A stretch of 64,000 bases of DNA, from assembly GCF_014192105.1 (NCBI RefSeq), contig NZ_JACHXK010000004.1, positions 1 to 64,000 on the forward strand, written 5' to 3'. The DNA comes from Paenibacillus phyllosphaerae (lineage in GTDB: Bacteria; Bacillota; Bacilli; Paenibacillales; Paenibacillaceae). Made by a program: the position numbers and the translations under genes. Each line of letters begins with the position of its first letter. Positions within the stretch are counted from its first letter, which is position 1. The notes under the pieces were generated by a model. The model did no database searches, was not told the origin of the DNA, and saw only the letters and a list, made by a program, of their open reading frames with translations. This document shows, one piece after another, positions 44,197 to 53,089 of the stretch.

Positions 44197-45936
44197 ATGA
44201 AACAACCTGCCAACCGCAACAGGAAGGTACATAAGGTCATCGCGCTCCTACTCATCGCGGCACTGCTCATCACCCTCATCCCCTCATTAGTCTCCGCAGC
44301 CGACAGGGGCGCTTGGACCCCCAACACGGCTTACGCCACCAACGATACCGTCACTTACAGCGGCCAAACGTACCAATGTCTGCAAGGCCATACGTCGCTC
44401 ACCGGCTGGGAGCCGCCTAATGTTCCTGCGCTGTGGAAAGCGGTAAGCGGCAGCCCTGCCGACACGGCCGCTCCATCTGCTCCGACGAATCTGCGCGTAA
44501 CCGCCACGACTTCGACCAGCATCGCGATCGCCTGGAATGCCTCGACCGACAATGTGGCCGTCACCGGCTATGATGTTTACCGCGGCGCCACCTTGCTTAC
44601 GACCGTATCCGGATCTACGCTTGCTTATACGAATACCGGACTTACTGCCTCTACTTCCTACTCGTATTCTATCAAAGCCAAAGACGCCGCCGGCAATGTT
44701 TCTGCAGCCAGCAGCACCTTAACAGCCTCCACTTCCGCCGCTACCGGCGATACGCAAGTGCCAACGACTCCGACGAATCTGGCTTTAACTGGTAAAACAT
44801 CGTCCAGCGTCTCCCTCTCCTGGAGCGGATCGACGGACAATGTCGCCGTTACCGGTTATGTCGTCTACAACGGTTCGGCCGTTGCGGCTAATGTAACGAC
44901 CACATCCGCGACAGTTACAGGTCTTGCAGCCAGTACCGCTTATTCCTTCACGGTCAAAGCCAAAGACGCCGCCGGCAATCTGTCTGCCGCAAGCGCGGCG
45001 CTGAGCGTCACCACATCGGCGACTACTGGCAGCGGCACGCTGCCGAAGCATACGCTGACCGGTTACTGGCAGAATTTCGTCAACGGCGCGACGAATCTGA
45101 AGCTGAGCGCAGTGCCGAACCAATACGATATCATCGTCGTGTCCTTCGCCGAGATGGATGCAGCCAATCCGGGCGGCGTGACGTTCGGCGTCGACTCTTC
45201 GCTTTCCACCGCGCTCGGCGGCTATACGAACGCGAATCTGATCAGCGATATCGCCGCGAAGAAGGCGCTCGGCAAGAAGGTCATCCTCTCCATCGGCGGC
45301 GAAAAGGGCAATATCAACCTGAATGCCGCTTCGCCGAACGTAACGAACTTCGTTAACAGCATGTACGGCCTCATTACGCAATTCGGTTTCGACGGCATCG
45401 ACATCGACCTGGAGAACGGCATGAATGTCGCCAACCTGACGACCGCGGTTCGCCAGCTGCAGCAGAAGGTCGGTTCGAGCTTCATCTTGACGATGGCTCC
45501 GCAGACGATCGATATGCAGAATGAGAATACCTCCTACATGCAGCTGTATAAAAACTTGAAAGACATTACATCGGTCATTAACGTGCAATACTACAATTCC
45601 GGCTGTATGCTCGGCCGCGACGGCAAATGCTATTCCCAAGGCACGATCGACTTCCTGACTGCCCTGACGGATCTGACGCTGCAATGGGTTGCGCCATCCC
45701 AGCTCGGCATCGGCGTTCCCGCGACTACGTCCGCTGCAGGCGGCGGTTATGTCAGCCCTACGGTCGTGAACAATTCGCTCGGCTGCCTGGCTTCGGGCAC
45801 GAACTGCGGCTCTTACAAACCGGTTGCCAAATATCCGGATATTCGCGGCGCGATGACCTGGTCCATCAACTGGGATGGTTCGAGCAACTTTGCGTTAGCG
45901 AATACGGTGAAGCCGTTCCTGGCGGCGCTGCCGTAA
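44197..45936 (+). CDS. Secreted GH18 chitinase with CBM5/12 and two FN3 domains
   Basis: A 579-aa secreted chitinase. The signal peptide runs to about residue 36 (VSAAD). A chitin-binding module of the CBM5/12 type (residues 38-80: GAWTPNTAYATNDTVTYSGQTYQCLQGHTSLTGWEP ... ALWK) is followed by two fibronectin type III domains (about 88-175 and 182-270), then a GH18 barrel (residues 285-579) with DGIDIDLE. ATG 44197 has GAGGAGG upstream; the outer in-frame ATG lacks a site. The 290 bp upstream holds no gene or riboswitch I recognise. It complements the broken chitinase at 23.5-26.7 kb. Confidence 0.92.
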   Translation: MKQPANRNRKVHKVIALLLIAALLITLIPSLVSAADRGAWTPNTAYATNDTVTYSGQTYQCLQGHTSLTGWEPPNVPALWKAVSGSPADTAAPSAPTNLRVTATTSTSIAIAWNASTDNVAVTGYDVYRGATLLTTVSGSTLAYTNTGLTASTSYSYSIKAKDAAGNVSAASSTLTASTSAATGDTQVPTTPTNLALTGKTSSSVSLSWSGSTDNVAVTGYVVYNGSAVAANVTTTSATVTGLAASTAYSFTVKAKDAAGNLSAASAALSVTTSATTGSGTLPKHTLTGYWQNFVNGATNLKLSAVPNQYDIIVVSFAEMDAANPGGVTFGVDSSLSTALGGYTNANLISDIAAKKALGKKVILSIGGEKGNINLNAASPNVTNFVNSMYGLITQFGFDGIDIDLENGMNVANLTTAVRQLQQKVGSSFILTMAPQTIDMQNENTSYMQLYKNLKDITSVINVQYYNSGCMLGRDGKCYSQGTIDFLTALTDLTLQWVAPSQLGIGVPATTSAAGGGYVSPTVVNNSLGCLASGTNCGSYKPVAKYPDIRGAMTWSINWDGSSNFALANTVKPFLAALP

Positions 45937-46290
45937 GGGGGTACCCCTTAGAACCCATTTTTCTTAAAGGATCACACCATTATTTCGCCTCCCCCTTCCC
46001 CCTCCGCCGAGGGGAACCAGAGGGCCACGGCCCTACTGGATACCCGTAAGGGACGAGATACGTCACGCGGCCGTCTTCGATCTGTCCTTTCGAACGTGAC
46101 TCGCTTTTGTCCGATAAATATGCTGCATGCCGGTTGGCATGCGGCATTTTTTATAACGGACAAAGCTTAACTTCGAGCTTCGTTCGCGGCTTTGATGCCT
46201 CGGGAGGAGACCTGTTACGTTCATGCAAATTTCCATAGTACGAGATGACTTTCACTTGACGTCCACTTTCGTGGACACGCTTCACGTTTT
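45937..46290. repeat. Dispersed structured element, copy 1
   Basis: Between convergent genes. The conserved core (46061-46226) is about 80 % identical in its flanks to the element at 57144-57309. In order it has CACGCGGCCGTCTTCGAT, then CTCG and TTGTCC, a variable apical hairpin, GGACAAAGC, CGAGCTTCG and AGACCTGT..TTCATGC. CTCG pairs with CGAG and TTGTCC with GGACAA. The apical hairpin (46106-46164) differs in sequence from the other copy but keeps GCAGCAT on the minus strand. A CCTCCCCC...GGAGGGG-like block lies 5' and GGACACGCTT 3'. Confidence 0.6.
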
Positions 46291-46320
46291 AGATAAGAAA
46301 ATTAAATCATTAAACAAAAA

Positions 46321-46350
46321 ATAGCGGCTTCCCTTGACGGAAGCCGCTAT
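46321..46350 (-). terminator. Terminator overlapping the FlaR-like gene stop
   Basis: A perfect 12-bp stem ATAGCGGCTTCC with a 6-nt loop, followed by TTTTTTG on the minus strand. The stop codon lies inside it. Confidence 0.8.
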
Positions 46351-47151
46351 AAGCATTGTATCTCTATGATTTCGCCATATGCTACAACGCTTGATTCATA
46401 CAATACGAACTTATTGCCAATATAGACTAAAGATCGAGGCGCCTGAACTGGGAAGAGGAACGAGAATTCGCAAATTGAAGTATGATCATCGATCCAAGAT
46501 ACTGGCTTTAATACAAGACTCCATCCTTCATTCGACGGACTGCATTCAAAAAACGCTGCAGTGGAGTAAGAATCTCGGGGCAGTTTCTTTTTACCTCCCG
46601 TTTCCGGCGTTAACCAACTGATTTTTGCAAGTATTCTCTGCGAAGCGATATGTATACCCTCCAGAAACGCCTCCGCTTCCTTCCTCGACCTGAGCACGAT
46701 TATCTTCTTGTCCGCTGGCAGCTTGCTTAATTTCTCCTTAATCGTCGGCCTTTGTTTAGCAGGGAATTCCCACACGAACTTTAAGAAGGACAGATCCAAC
46801 CGTTCGTTGCAGCCGATCGCCATATCCGAGCGGCGCTCGTTACGATATTGCGCGATACGTTTCAGGACTTGGAATAGACATACCCACCTCGGAAGATCGA
46901 GGAGCACGATCGTGTCTGCGGCTTGCAAGCGTACGTCCAGCGTGCTTTTGTAATGGCCGTCGATAATCCATCGTTCCCGAGCGACGAGTTCCTGTTGAAT
47001 GGCGATGTTCCTCCCTTGCGGTCATCACCCAGCCCGGCTTCCACATCAGCGCATCCAGATGGTACACCTCTAACGCTAATTTCTCACCTAGCTTGCGGGC
47101 AAGCGTCGACTTACCGGATCCCGGCGACCCAATCAGTATGATCTTGTTCAT
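46347..47151 (-). pseudogene. FlaR-like P-loop kinase with an extra C-terminal domain, frameshifted
   Basis: The first frame (from ATG 47151) gives MNKIILIGSPGSGKSTLARKLG (Walker A GSPGSGKST) to WKPGWVMTAREEHR. The second frame continues from IQQELVARERWIIDGHYKST to a stop at 46347. A missing GC or an extra C near 46999-47003 separates them. The kinase part ends around EAFLEGI; the last 100 residues (RILAKISWLTPETGGKKK ... VYIGNKFVLYESSVVAYGEI) look like a separate EF-Tu-C-like beta-barrel that also occurs as a stand-alone Firmicutes protein, so this may be an ORF fusion. Function of the FlaR family is uncertain (topology-modulation kinase by name). Confidence 0.7.
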
Positions 47152-47253
47152 CGATTCATCCTCCGGCGGAAAATGTACACAGGATGATTACTATACCGCA
47201 AGCTCGCTTAGATCGTAAACCCCTAATTTGGAAAACTTAGGAGGGTAAAAAAA

Positions 47254-47300
47254 TCAGCGGCCGACTTGGACCCGATAGCTTGTCCAAGCGCAGCCGCTGA
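47254..47300 (-). terminator. Terminator of the DUF4350-like gene
   Basis: TCAGCGGC/GCCGCTGA and CTTGGA/TCCAAG stems form a strong hairpin, with seven Ts on the minus strand; about 45 bp past the stop. Confidence 0.8.
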
Positions 47301-47345
47301 ATAATTGCGCGCGTACTTACTCCATTCTAGCTTACTCCATTTAGC

Positions 47346-48914
47346 TTACTCCACCGCTACGTTCGCGATCGTTACGCTTTCCGTATACTTCGCTGTGCTG
47401 TTCAGGCGAAGCCGCATGCTGGCCGCACCGGTAATGCTTGGATTAATCTTCACCGTCACTATTTTGGAAGCCTTACCGGTGGAATCCGCAGTCAACGAGA
47501 AAGTTGCGCTGTAGCCATACGCGGAAGGCCAGGTGCCGTCGCTGTTCTTGACCTTCGCCACCTGCGTGCCGGAGCTGGTGTAGATCCCCAGGCTATAGCC
47601 GCTTGTCGTCGAATTCGCGGTCAGTCCCGTAACGACAACTTCTACCGGGAACTCGTATTGGTTCGGCAATATGGATTGATGATTGAAGGCAAAGCCGGAC
47701 GATGGGTTGGTTGTCGACAAAGTTACGCCGTAGGAGCCAGCCTTAAATGTTGTTGGATCCCACCATTTGTAACCTGCCGCAGGCGTTGCCCATGGCTCGG
47801 CTGCAGGCTCTGTGGAATTGGCCGGCGTCTCCCAGCTATACAGCGCCGTTGCCGTATCCAAGGTCAGACCTGATACTTGCGAGAGGCTCGTGTAGCTTTC
47901 TTTTGTAGACAGCCAATTAATCATGTTCACCAGCAGTTTCGCATCATTGACTTCTTTGTAACCGTCATAAGTCGTTTTCGTGCCGCCTGTTTCTTCCCGT
48001 TTGTATTTCGGCGAAACATCCTCTACGGGCGATGAATCGCCGATGAAGCCTGCTTTGCCAAGACCCACCTTCGATACGGCTACGTACGCACCCTCCGCTA
48101 CGCCCCCGCCATTGTATACGCCTTGATCCACTGCGCTTGACCATTTGGCCGTCGTGGATGGCAGATAGACAATGCCTTTGGCCTTGCTCGGATTCGTGAT
48201 CGCAATCGTTGAGCCTGCATGCATGGCTACGCTGCTAACGCCGCTAGTAATATTGAATGCTTGCGCCGGTGCAACGATATTCGTTGCGTTCACGTCACCG
48301 ATCGCATTATAGCGGAACCGAACCCCGAAATTGGTCGCGAGCCAATCCGAGCTAGTCACGCCGGACATCGCTGCCGAAGCTGCTTCTTCCGTGCTCATTC
48401 CTTTGGCCGGATTCGTCCAGGCGCCGCGGCGATACCCATTGAACACCTCCGAAGCGTCCCAGCGGTTCTTATTCCGATCCGCATTGTAATGGTCGCTGAT
48501 GAAGAAGATGCTTCCGCCATTCTGCACGTATTGCAGCATCGCGGCTTGCTCGGAGGATTTGTACGGAATATTGGCTTCCGGGATGACGAATACATCATAT
48601 CCGCTCAAGTCCGATAACGTGATGGCCGTGCTCTTGCGTAGCTCTTTCACGTAATAGCCTGCGCTCGCGAGTCCGTTGCCAAAATCCGAAAAGCCCCCAT
48701 CGATGACCCAGTCCGCTGCGCCTGCCGTCTGACCATGCGTATTGTCGAACAGAACCTTCTTCCCATTGGCCGAGCTTGGCGTGATACTTGGAGCCGGATC
48801 TGCCGGACCTTCTGCTTGAATATGCTGGAACGGCACTAACAGGGCGGCTGCCAGCGTTGCGGCGATCGTAACGCTTGTCCACGTTTTACGCAGACCGAGG
48901 TAACGCAAAGTCAT
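47346..48914 (-). CDS. Secreted DUF4350/GATase-like protein
   Basis: A 522-aa secreted protein: signal peptide to about residue 35 (HIQAEG). Residues 50-340 resemble a class I glutamine amidotransferase-like (ThuA/DUF4350) fold: KKVLFDNTHGQTAGAADWVIDGGF ... LSGYDVFVIPEAN ... MLQYVQNGGSIFFISDHYN. A Cys nucleophile is not visible, so the role is probably binding rather than catalysis. The C-terminus (from about 380) is a beta-rich module. ATG 48914 has GGAGG 8 nt upstream. Related proteins are often annotated loosely as DNA-binding or endonuclease, which the sequence does not support. Confidence 0.7.
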   Translation of the reverse strand: MTLRYLGLRKTWTSVTIAATLAAALLVPFQHIQAEGPADPAPSITPSSANGKKVLFDNTHGQTAGAADWVIDGGFSDFGNGLASAGYYVKELRKSTAITLSDLSGYDVFVIPEANIPYKSSEQAAMLQYVQNGGSIFFISDHYNADRNKNRWDASEVFNGYRRGAWTNPAKGMSTEEAASAAMSGVTSSDWLATNFGVRFRYNAIGDVNATNIVAPAQAFNITSGVSSVAMHAGSTIAITNPSKAKGIVYLPSTTAKWSSAVDQGVYNGGGVAEGAYVAVSKVGLGKAGFIGDSSPVEDVSPKYKREETGGTKTTYDGYKEVNDAKLLVNMINWLSTKESYTSLSQVSGLTLDTATALYSWETPANSTEPAAEPWATPAAGYKWWDPTTFKAGSYGVTLSTTNPSSGFAFNHQSILPNQYEFPVEVVVTGLTANSTTSGYSLGIYTSSGTQVAKVKNSDGTWPSAYGYSATFSLTADSTGKASKIVTVKINPSITGAASMRLRLNSTAKYTESVTIANVAVE

Positions 48915-49067
48915 TAATGATTCCTCCACTCATCCTCTAAATTCCCCTCTTTTTCAAGGGTCTCTATTATATTAGTACATAAATTGTAATAGATTTGATT
49001 AGATTTATTGAATATTCTGTAAATTAGGCTGACATGCAATTCACATAATCTTCAATTCATAAAAAAG

Positions 49068-49101
49068 CAAGCTCTTGTCAAATGCTCAAGACAAGAACTT
49101 G
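49068..49101 (-). terminator. Terminator of the gene at 49130-49543
   Basis: CAAG-TCTTGTC against GACAAGA-CTTG with one bulge on each side, followed by CTTTTTTATG on the minus strand, about 28 bp past the stop. Confidence 0.65.
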
Positions 49102-49129
49102 GTTCTATTTATTTCACGCTATGCAATTC

Positions 49130-49543
49130 CTATTCGGCTCCGCCCATCGCTTGCTGAATGATCTTCAGCAGCTCGCGCGCCCTGGATTCGCCGATCCTAT
49201 AAATCGTTCCGCTATCCGGCAGTTTCATCAACGTTCCCGTGCGGTATTGCTCGCTTACCCATAGATAATAGTCTTTCTTGCCAAGCGTAAACCGGTAATT
49301 CGGATCGGCGATATCGACTTGCCCCGGTTGCTTGTCGGCATATCGAACCGCATAAGTGAAGGCTTGAACCGAAGCTTGGTCGTGGATAACCCGCTCCGAA
49401 TCCGGTATAGCTTCACCGAACTTCGCCATGCGAACGATGACCACCTGGTCATAAGGTATCCTTAACGCGAAGTAAGCAACGGCCGCCAGCACAACAATGA
49501 CCGATAAGCCGGTTATCAGGATGAATCGCGATCGCAATTTCAT
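49130..49543 (-). CDS. Small membrane-anchored protein of unknown function
   Basis: A 137-aa protein with one N-terminal transmembrane helix (residues 7-27) and a soluble domain outside (VVIVRMAKFGEAIPDSERVIHDQASVQAFTYAVRYAD ... DIADPNYRFTLGKKDYYLWVSEQY). The soluble part recalls small extracytoplasmic domains common in Bacilli, without a name I can give. It lies downstream of ftsW. Confidence 0.7.
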   Translation of the reverse strand: MKLRSRFILITGLSVIVVLAAVAYFALRIPYDQVVIVRMAKFGEAIPDSERVIHDQASVQAFTYAVRYADKQPGQVDIADPNYRFTLGKKDYYLWVSEQYRTGTLMKLPDSGTIYRIGESRARELLKIIQQAMGGAE

Positions 49544-49593
49544 CGCCCGCCTCCTTCACCTCAACACTCGCAACATTCTATGCCATGAAGCGC

Positions 49594-50790
49594 TTAATAA
49601 GCCCGATTGATCCGCGGTACGCGTTCAGCCGGTTGGGTCGTCTTCTTGGTGCGAGTCGTTTTCTTGGTCTCCTTCACCTCTTTGTCCCGATCTCTGGAGA
49701 TGCTGAGCAGGATGCCGAGACTGAACATGGTGATGAGCAAAGACGTACCCCCGTAGCTAATGAGGGGAAGCGTGACGCCCGTGATCGGCATTAGTCCGAC
49801 AACGCCGCCGATATTGATCACCGCCTGGACGGCGATCAAGCTAGAGATGCCGATGCCGAGCAGCATGCCGAAGTTACTCTTGCTGCGCAGCGACACTTGA
49901 ATGCCTCGTAAGATGAACGCAAAGTAAACGAGAAGGAATACCGTAATTCCGACGAAACCGAATTCTTCGCCGACGACGGCAAGAATGAAGTCGTTATACG
50001 AGAAAGGGAGCACGATCTTCTGAACGCCATCGCCGAAGCCGGTGCCGAAGACGCCGCCATGACCGAGCGCGTAATATGAGTTGAGAAGCTGATAACCCGT
50101 ATTCGTCGGATCGCCCAACGGGTTCAAGAATGCAGTGAAACGCGATGACCGGTAACCGCCTTGTCCGCCTAAGAAATACATGGCAATGGCGACGGCGCCG
50201 ATCACACCGATCCCGCCGAGCGTAATGACATGTTTGAAGCTTGCCCCGCCGACGAAAATGATGATCGCCGAAGCAAGCAGCAGAATGAGACAAGCGCCAA
50301 GATCCGGCTGCTTGTAGATCAGGAACGTGTAGAATGCGATCACGAGCAGGACAGGCAATAAGCCGACCTTGAAATTAAGGAACTTCTCTTCCTTCTTGCT
50401 GATAATATTGGCCAGATAGATCAGTACGACAATCTTAGCGAATTCCGTAGGTTGGAAACTCATCGGACCAAGATTGATCCAGCTTTGAGCGCCGTTGATC
50501 GTTGACCCGATGAACAGTACCAGTACAAGGAAGGTAATCGATAAGAGCATCAAAGGCACGATCATTTTGCGGAAGAAATGGTAATTCATCTTCATGGCCG
50601 TGAACATGACGGCAACGCCCGCGAGGATCCAGGTCATCTGCTTCTTGAAGAAGTAGAGCGAATCATAATTGTATCTGCTGTCCATAATGGTTACCTTGGA
50701 GCTCGCGCTATAGATCATAAGCAAACCGAAGAATACGAGCACGAGCGTCAGCGTAAAGAGCAGAAAGTCGGGACGCCCTTTCGTTTTCAA
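49594..50790 (-). CDS. ftsW: SEDS-family peptidoglycan polymerase (FtsW/SpoVE type)
   Basis: A 398-aa ten-helix lipid II polymerase partner of division or sporulation septum synthesis. Signature blocks: GAQSWINLGPMSFQPTEFAK (the conserved PTE), KQPDLGACL, GYQLLNSYYALGHGGVFGTGFG, NDFILAVVGEEFGFVG and LPLISYGGTSLL. The basic C-terminal tail is typical of FtsW. TTG 50790 has GAGG 8 nt upstream; GTG 50799 lies in that site. FtsW versus SpoVE cannot be told apart here. Confidence 0.9.
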   Translation of the reverse strand: MKTKGRPDFLLFTLTLVLVFFGLLMIYSASSKVTIMDSRYNYDSLYFFKKQMTWILAGVAVMFTAMKMNYHFFRKMIVPLMLLSITFLVLVLFIGSTINGAQSWINLGPMSFQPTEFAKIVVLIYLANIISKKEEKFLNFKVGLLPVLLVIAFYTFLIYKQPDLGACLILLLASAIIIFVGGASFKHVITLGGIGVIGAVAIAMYFLGGQGGYRSSRFTAFLNPLGDPTNTGYQLLNSYYALGHGGVFGTGFGDGVQKIVLPFSYNDFILAVVGEEFGFVGITVFLLVYFAFILRGIQVSLRSKSNFGMLLGIGISSLIAVQAVINIGGVVGLMPITGVTLPLISYGGTSLLITMFSLGILLSISRDRDKEVKETKKTTRTKKTTQPAERVPRINRAY

Positions 50791-50842
50791 ATCAACCACC
50801 TCATCATAGCGAATTGCGGCTTACGACTGGCTTGCAATCCGC

Positions 50843-51370
50843 TTATTGATATTCCTTCTTGAGAATCGAATGCAGATAGGAGTCGTGCCACTTGCCCTTC
50901 GCCCACAGATGCTCGCGAAGATGGCCTTCATAGGTCATCCCTAGCCGCTTCATTACATTAGCCGAGGCGGTATTCGCCGGGCGGCAGGTCGCATAGATCC
51001 GATTCAAATCAAGCGTATCGAAACCGAAGGCCAACAGCGCGCTCGCCGCTTCGGATGCAAAGCCGTTCCCCCAGTATTGCGGGTTAAAGCAATAGCCGAT
51101 CTCGCCTTGATGAGGAGCCGCAATATGAAGTCCGCACCCGCCGATCAGCGTATTCGTCGCTTTCAGGACGACCGCGAGTTCGAAGGCTTTACGCGGTGAC
51201 TCGGACTGTTGATCCGCCATTAGCTCCAAATAGCCGCGCGTGTCTGCTTCCGTATTCGGTCCCCAGAGCATATGCACGGCCACGGCCGGATCCGACGCAT
51301 AGACATGGACGTGTTGCCAGTCTTCCATCACGAAATCCCGCAGCAGCAGCCGTTCGGTCTCCAACATCAT
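50843..51370 (-). CDS. GNAT acetyltransferase (RimJ/RimL type)
   Basis: A 175-aa N-acetyltransferase of the Acetyltransf_3 type: LETERLLLRDFVMEDW start and the acetyl-CoA loop GYCFNPQYWGNGFASEA near residue 94, followed by LDLNRIYATCRPANTASANVMKRLGM. The family acetylates ribosomal protein termini or small amines; the target here is unknown. The start is ATG 51370 (GGGGG upstream) or the adjacent ATG. Confidence 0.88.
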   Translation of the reverse strand: MMLETERLLLRDFVMEDWQHVHVYASDPAVAVHMLWGPNTEADTRGYLELMADQQSESPRKAFELAVVLKATNTLIGGCGLHIAAPHQGEIGYCFNPQYWGNGFASEAASALLAFGFDTLDLNRIYATCRPANTASANVMKRLGMTYEGHLREHLWAKGKWHDSYLHSILKKEYQ

Positions 51371-51445
51371 CGCAATGCCCCCCATCTGTTGTTAATCTCG
51401 CTTTGCTAATCATTTAACGAGTTGAGGAGAGGCAAAGTTCTCTCC

Positions 51446-52249
51446 TCAACCTTCCGCCACCCCCTGTCGGACAATCTCCACGAATGCTTCCGCGTGCTCC
51501 GGATGGCAAGCAATGATGTACGGCTCCGGGCTCATGCCTTCGAACGGCTCACCTTGGAAGTCGAGGATGACGGCGCCTGCTTCGCGAGCCATCAGGAGTC
51601 CTGCGTACAGATCGTCGCCCTCGGAATTGTACAATACCATGCCGTCCAGATCGCCGCGGGCGAGCATGCACCATTGGATGGAAGGCGCCCACAACCGCAG
51701 GACGCGCTTGAATGATTGGTCCAGCCTATGCTTGAGCGCCATAGCCCCGGATTCCTTCTGCACCTGATGGCCTTGAATCCAGCCAGCGGTCATTTTGCGA
51801 AGGGTCGAACCTTTCCTCATCGACAACGGTACGCCGTTACAGGTTGCTCCGTTGCCCTTCTCCGCTACGTACAAGTTGTCCAGATGCGATTCATAGACAA
51901 CGCCGAGCACGGGCTCCTTCCGATAAATCAACGTCACCGATACGCCATAGACAGGCAGCCCAATCGCGTAATTGTTCGTACCGTCCAGCGGATCGACAAG
52001 CCACAGCCAGTCTCCTTCATCGCCGGTCCACCCCGTCTCTTCGCTGCGGATCTGGTGGTCCGGGAATCGGGACAGGATCGCTTGCAGAATAATCGCTTCC
52101 GCCTTATGATCGACGATCGTAACCAAGTCGCCGAACTCATCCTTCTCGACAATCTCTTTCTCTTGGTCAAAATATTGCTTGGCCAGCTGGCCGGCTTGCT
52201 TGACTGCGTCTATTGCGACCTCTCTTGCGGCGGATAATATCGCTTCCAA
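51446..52249 (-). CDS. Inositol monophosphatase family protein
   Basis: A 267-aa Mg-dependent phosphatase (FIG superfamily). The metal site is visible: SEETGW near residue 69 (ExE type), WLVDPLDGTNNYAIG near residue 83, and a late Asp in the EGDDLYAGLLMAREAGA block, where the usual WD is replaced by GDD. The substrate may be inositol phosphate, a nucleotide such as PAP, or a sugar phosphate. TTG 52249 follows GAGG by 8 nt; GTG 52258 overlaps that site. Confidence 0.85.
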   Translation of the reverse strand: MEAILSAAREVAIDAVKQAGQLAKQYFDQEKEIVEKDEFGDLVTIVDHKAEAIILQAILSRFPDHQIRSEETGWTGDEGDWLWLVDPLDGTNNYAIGLPVYGVSVTLIYRKEPVLGVVYESHLDNLYVAEKGNGATCNGVPLSMRKGSTLRKMTAGWIQGHQVQKESGAMALKHRLDQSFKRVLRLWAPSIQWCMLARGDLDGMVLYNSEGDDLYAGLLMAREAGAVILDFQGEPFEGMSPEPYIIACHPEHAEAFVEIVRQGVAEG

Positions 52250-52376
52250 TACGTTCACCTCTGGTACGAGTATGGGTTCGTTCCTCGAAATGCGTCTATG
52301 TACATTTCTTCATCTTTGTCGAAAACCCTTTTGAATTCCAATAAACGGGTCATTTCTCCTCTTGAAACATAAAAAA

Positions 52377-52402
52377 GACCGCCGTTCGTCGGAACAGCGG
52401 TC
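52377..52402 (-). terminator. Terminator of the DinB-like gene
   Basis: GACCGC/GCGGTC stem with GTT/AAC inside, followed by TTTTTTATG on the minus strand; about 11 bp past the stop. Confidence 0.65.
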
Positions 52403-52412
52403 AGGTGAATGC

Positions 52413-52937
52413 TTATCTATTGTTCAAAAACGAGTCAATCCGTTTCTTCTGTCTGAGATGATGCTTCACATGCATGAGGATATGGTAGTACCACTCTCGC
52501 GCATTAATATAGCCAAAATAAGGATGTTCGATCTTGCGGTCCGGCGATGCCCCCATCACGATCGGCAGCGCTTGCTCCATCTGCTGTTCGAGAACGTTCA
52601 TTTTCTTGATCAGTTCTTCTCGGCTCGACGGCGGATAAGCCGTTCCTTCCGCAGAAGGCGGAACTTTCGCTTTGATGGGCGGGATGCCGCCGATGAAGTA
52701 CACCACTTTGCCGGCGAATGTTTTCTTAAGCGCATGGTTCTCGGGCACTTCCAGGCATGCCAAGAGCGACTTCATCTGGAGATATCCCGTCTCGATGACG
52801 TGCGTGTACATTTCGCCCAGCGACCAGGACGCGGCAGATGGCTTACGGTTGAAATCTTCCCACGTATACTTCTTCATCTCTTCCATATAATGCTGGGACA
52901 GACACTGGAATTGCTTCAAAATCATCTCAGGATGCAT
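52413..52937 (-). CDS. DinB-like four-helix metal-binding protein
   Basis: A 174-aa DinB/YfiT-type four-helix bundle. The three metal-binding His of the family are plausible: LGEMYTHVIETG near residue 45, and REWYYHILMHVKHHLRQ near residue 150 carrying the other two. Such proteins are often thiol-dependent transferases (bacillithiol S-transferases). ATG 52937 has AGAGGAG about 9 nt upstream; a longer in-frame start is less likely. Confidence 0.8.
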   Translation of the reverse strand: MHPEMILKQFQCLSQHYMEEMKKYTWEDFNRKPSAASWSLGEMYTHVIETGYLQMKSLLACLEVPENHALKKTFAGKVVYFIGGIPPIKAKVPPSAEGTAYPPSSREELIKKMNVLEQQMEQALPIVMGASPDRKIEHPYFGYINAREWYYHILMHVKHHLRQKKRIDSFLNNR

Positions 52938-53089
52938 GTACCGATTCTCCTCTTTGCCAATGAAAGTGCGCTTGTGCCAAGACTTCATACTAGCAAGTTC
53001 ATCCGCAACTTTCAAGAGGATCTAGCAGCAATCGCAAGAAGGCCAGGGATTCCCCCTGACCTTGATTGACTTCCACCGCGGATGAATGC

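Noticed and set aside
45937-46290. Insertion-sequence remnant
   Set aside because: No transposase fragment, no terminal inverted repeats and no target duplication found.
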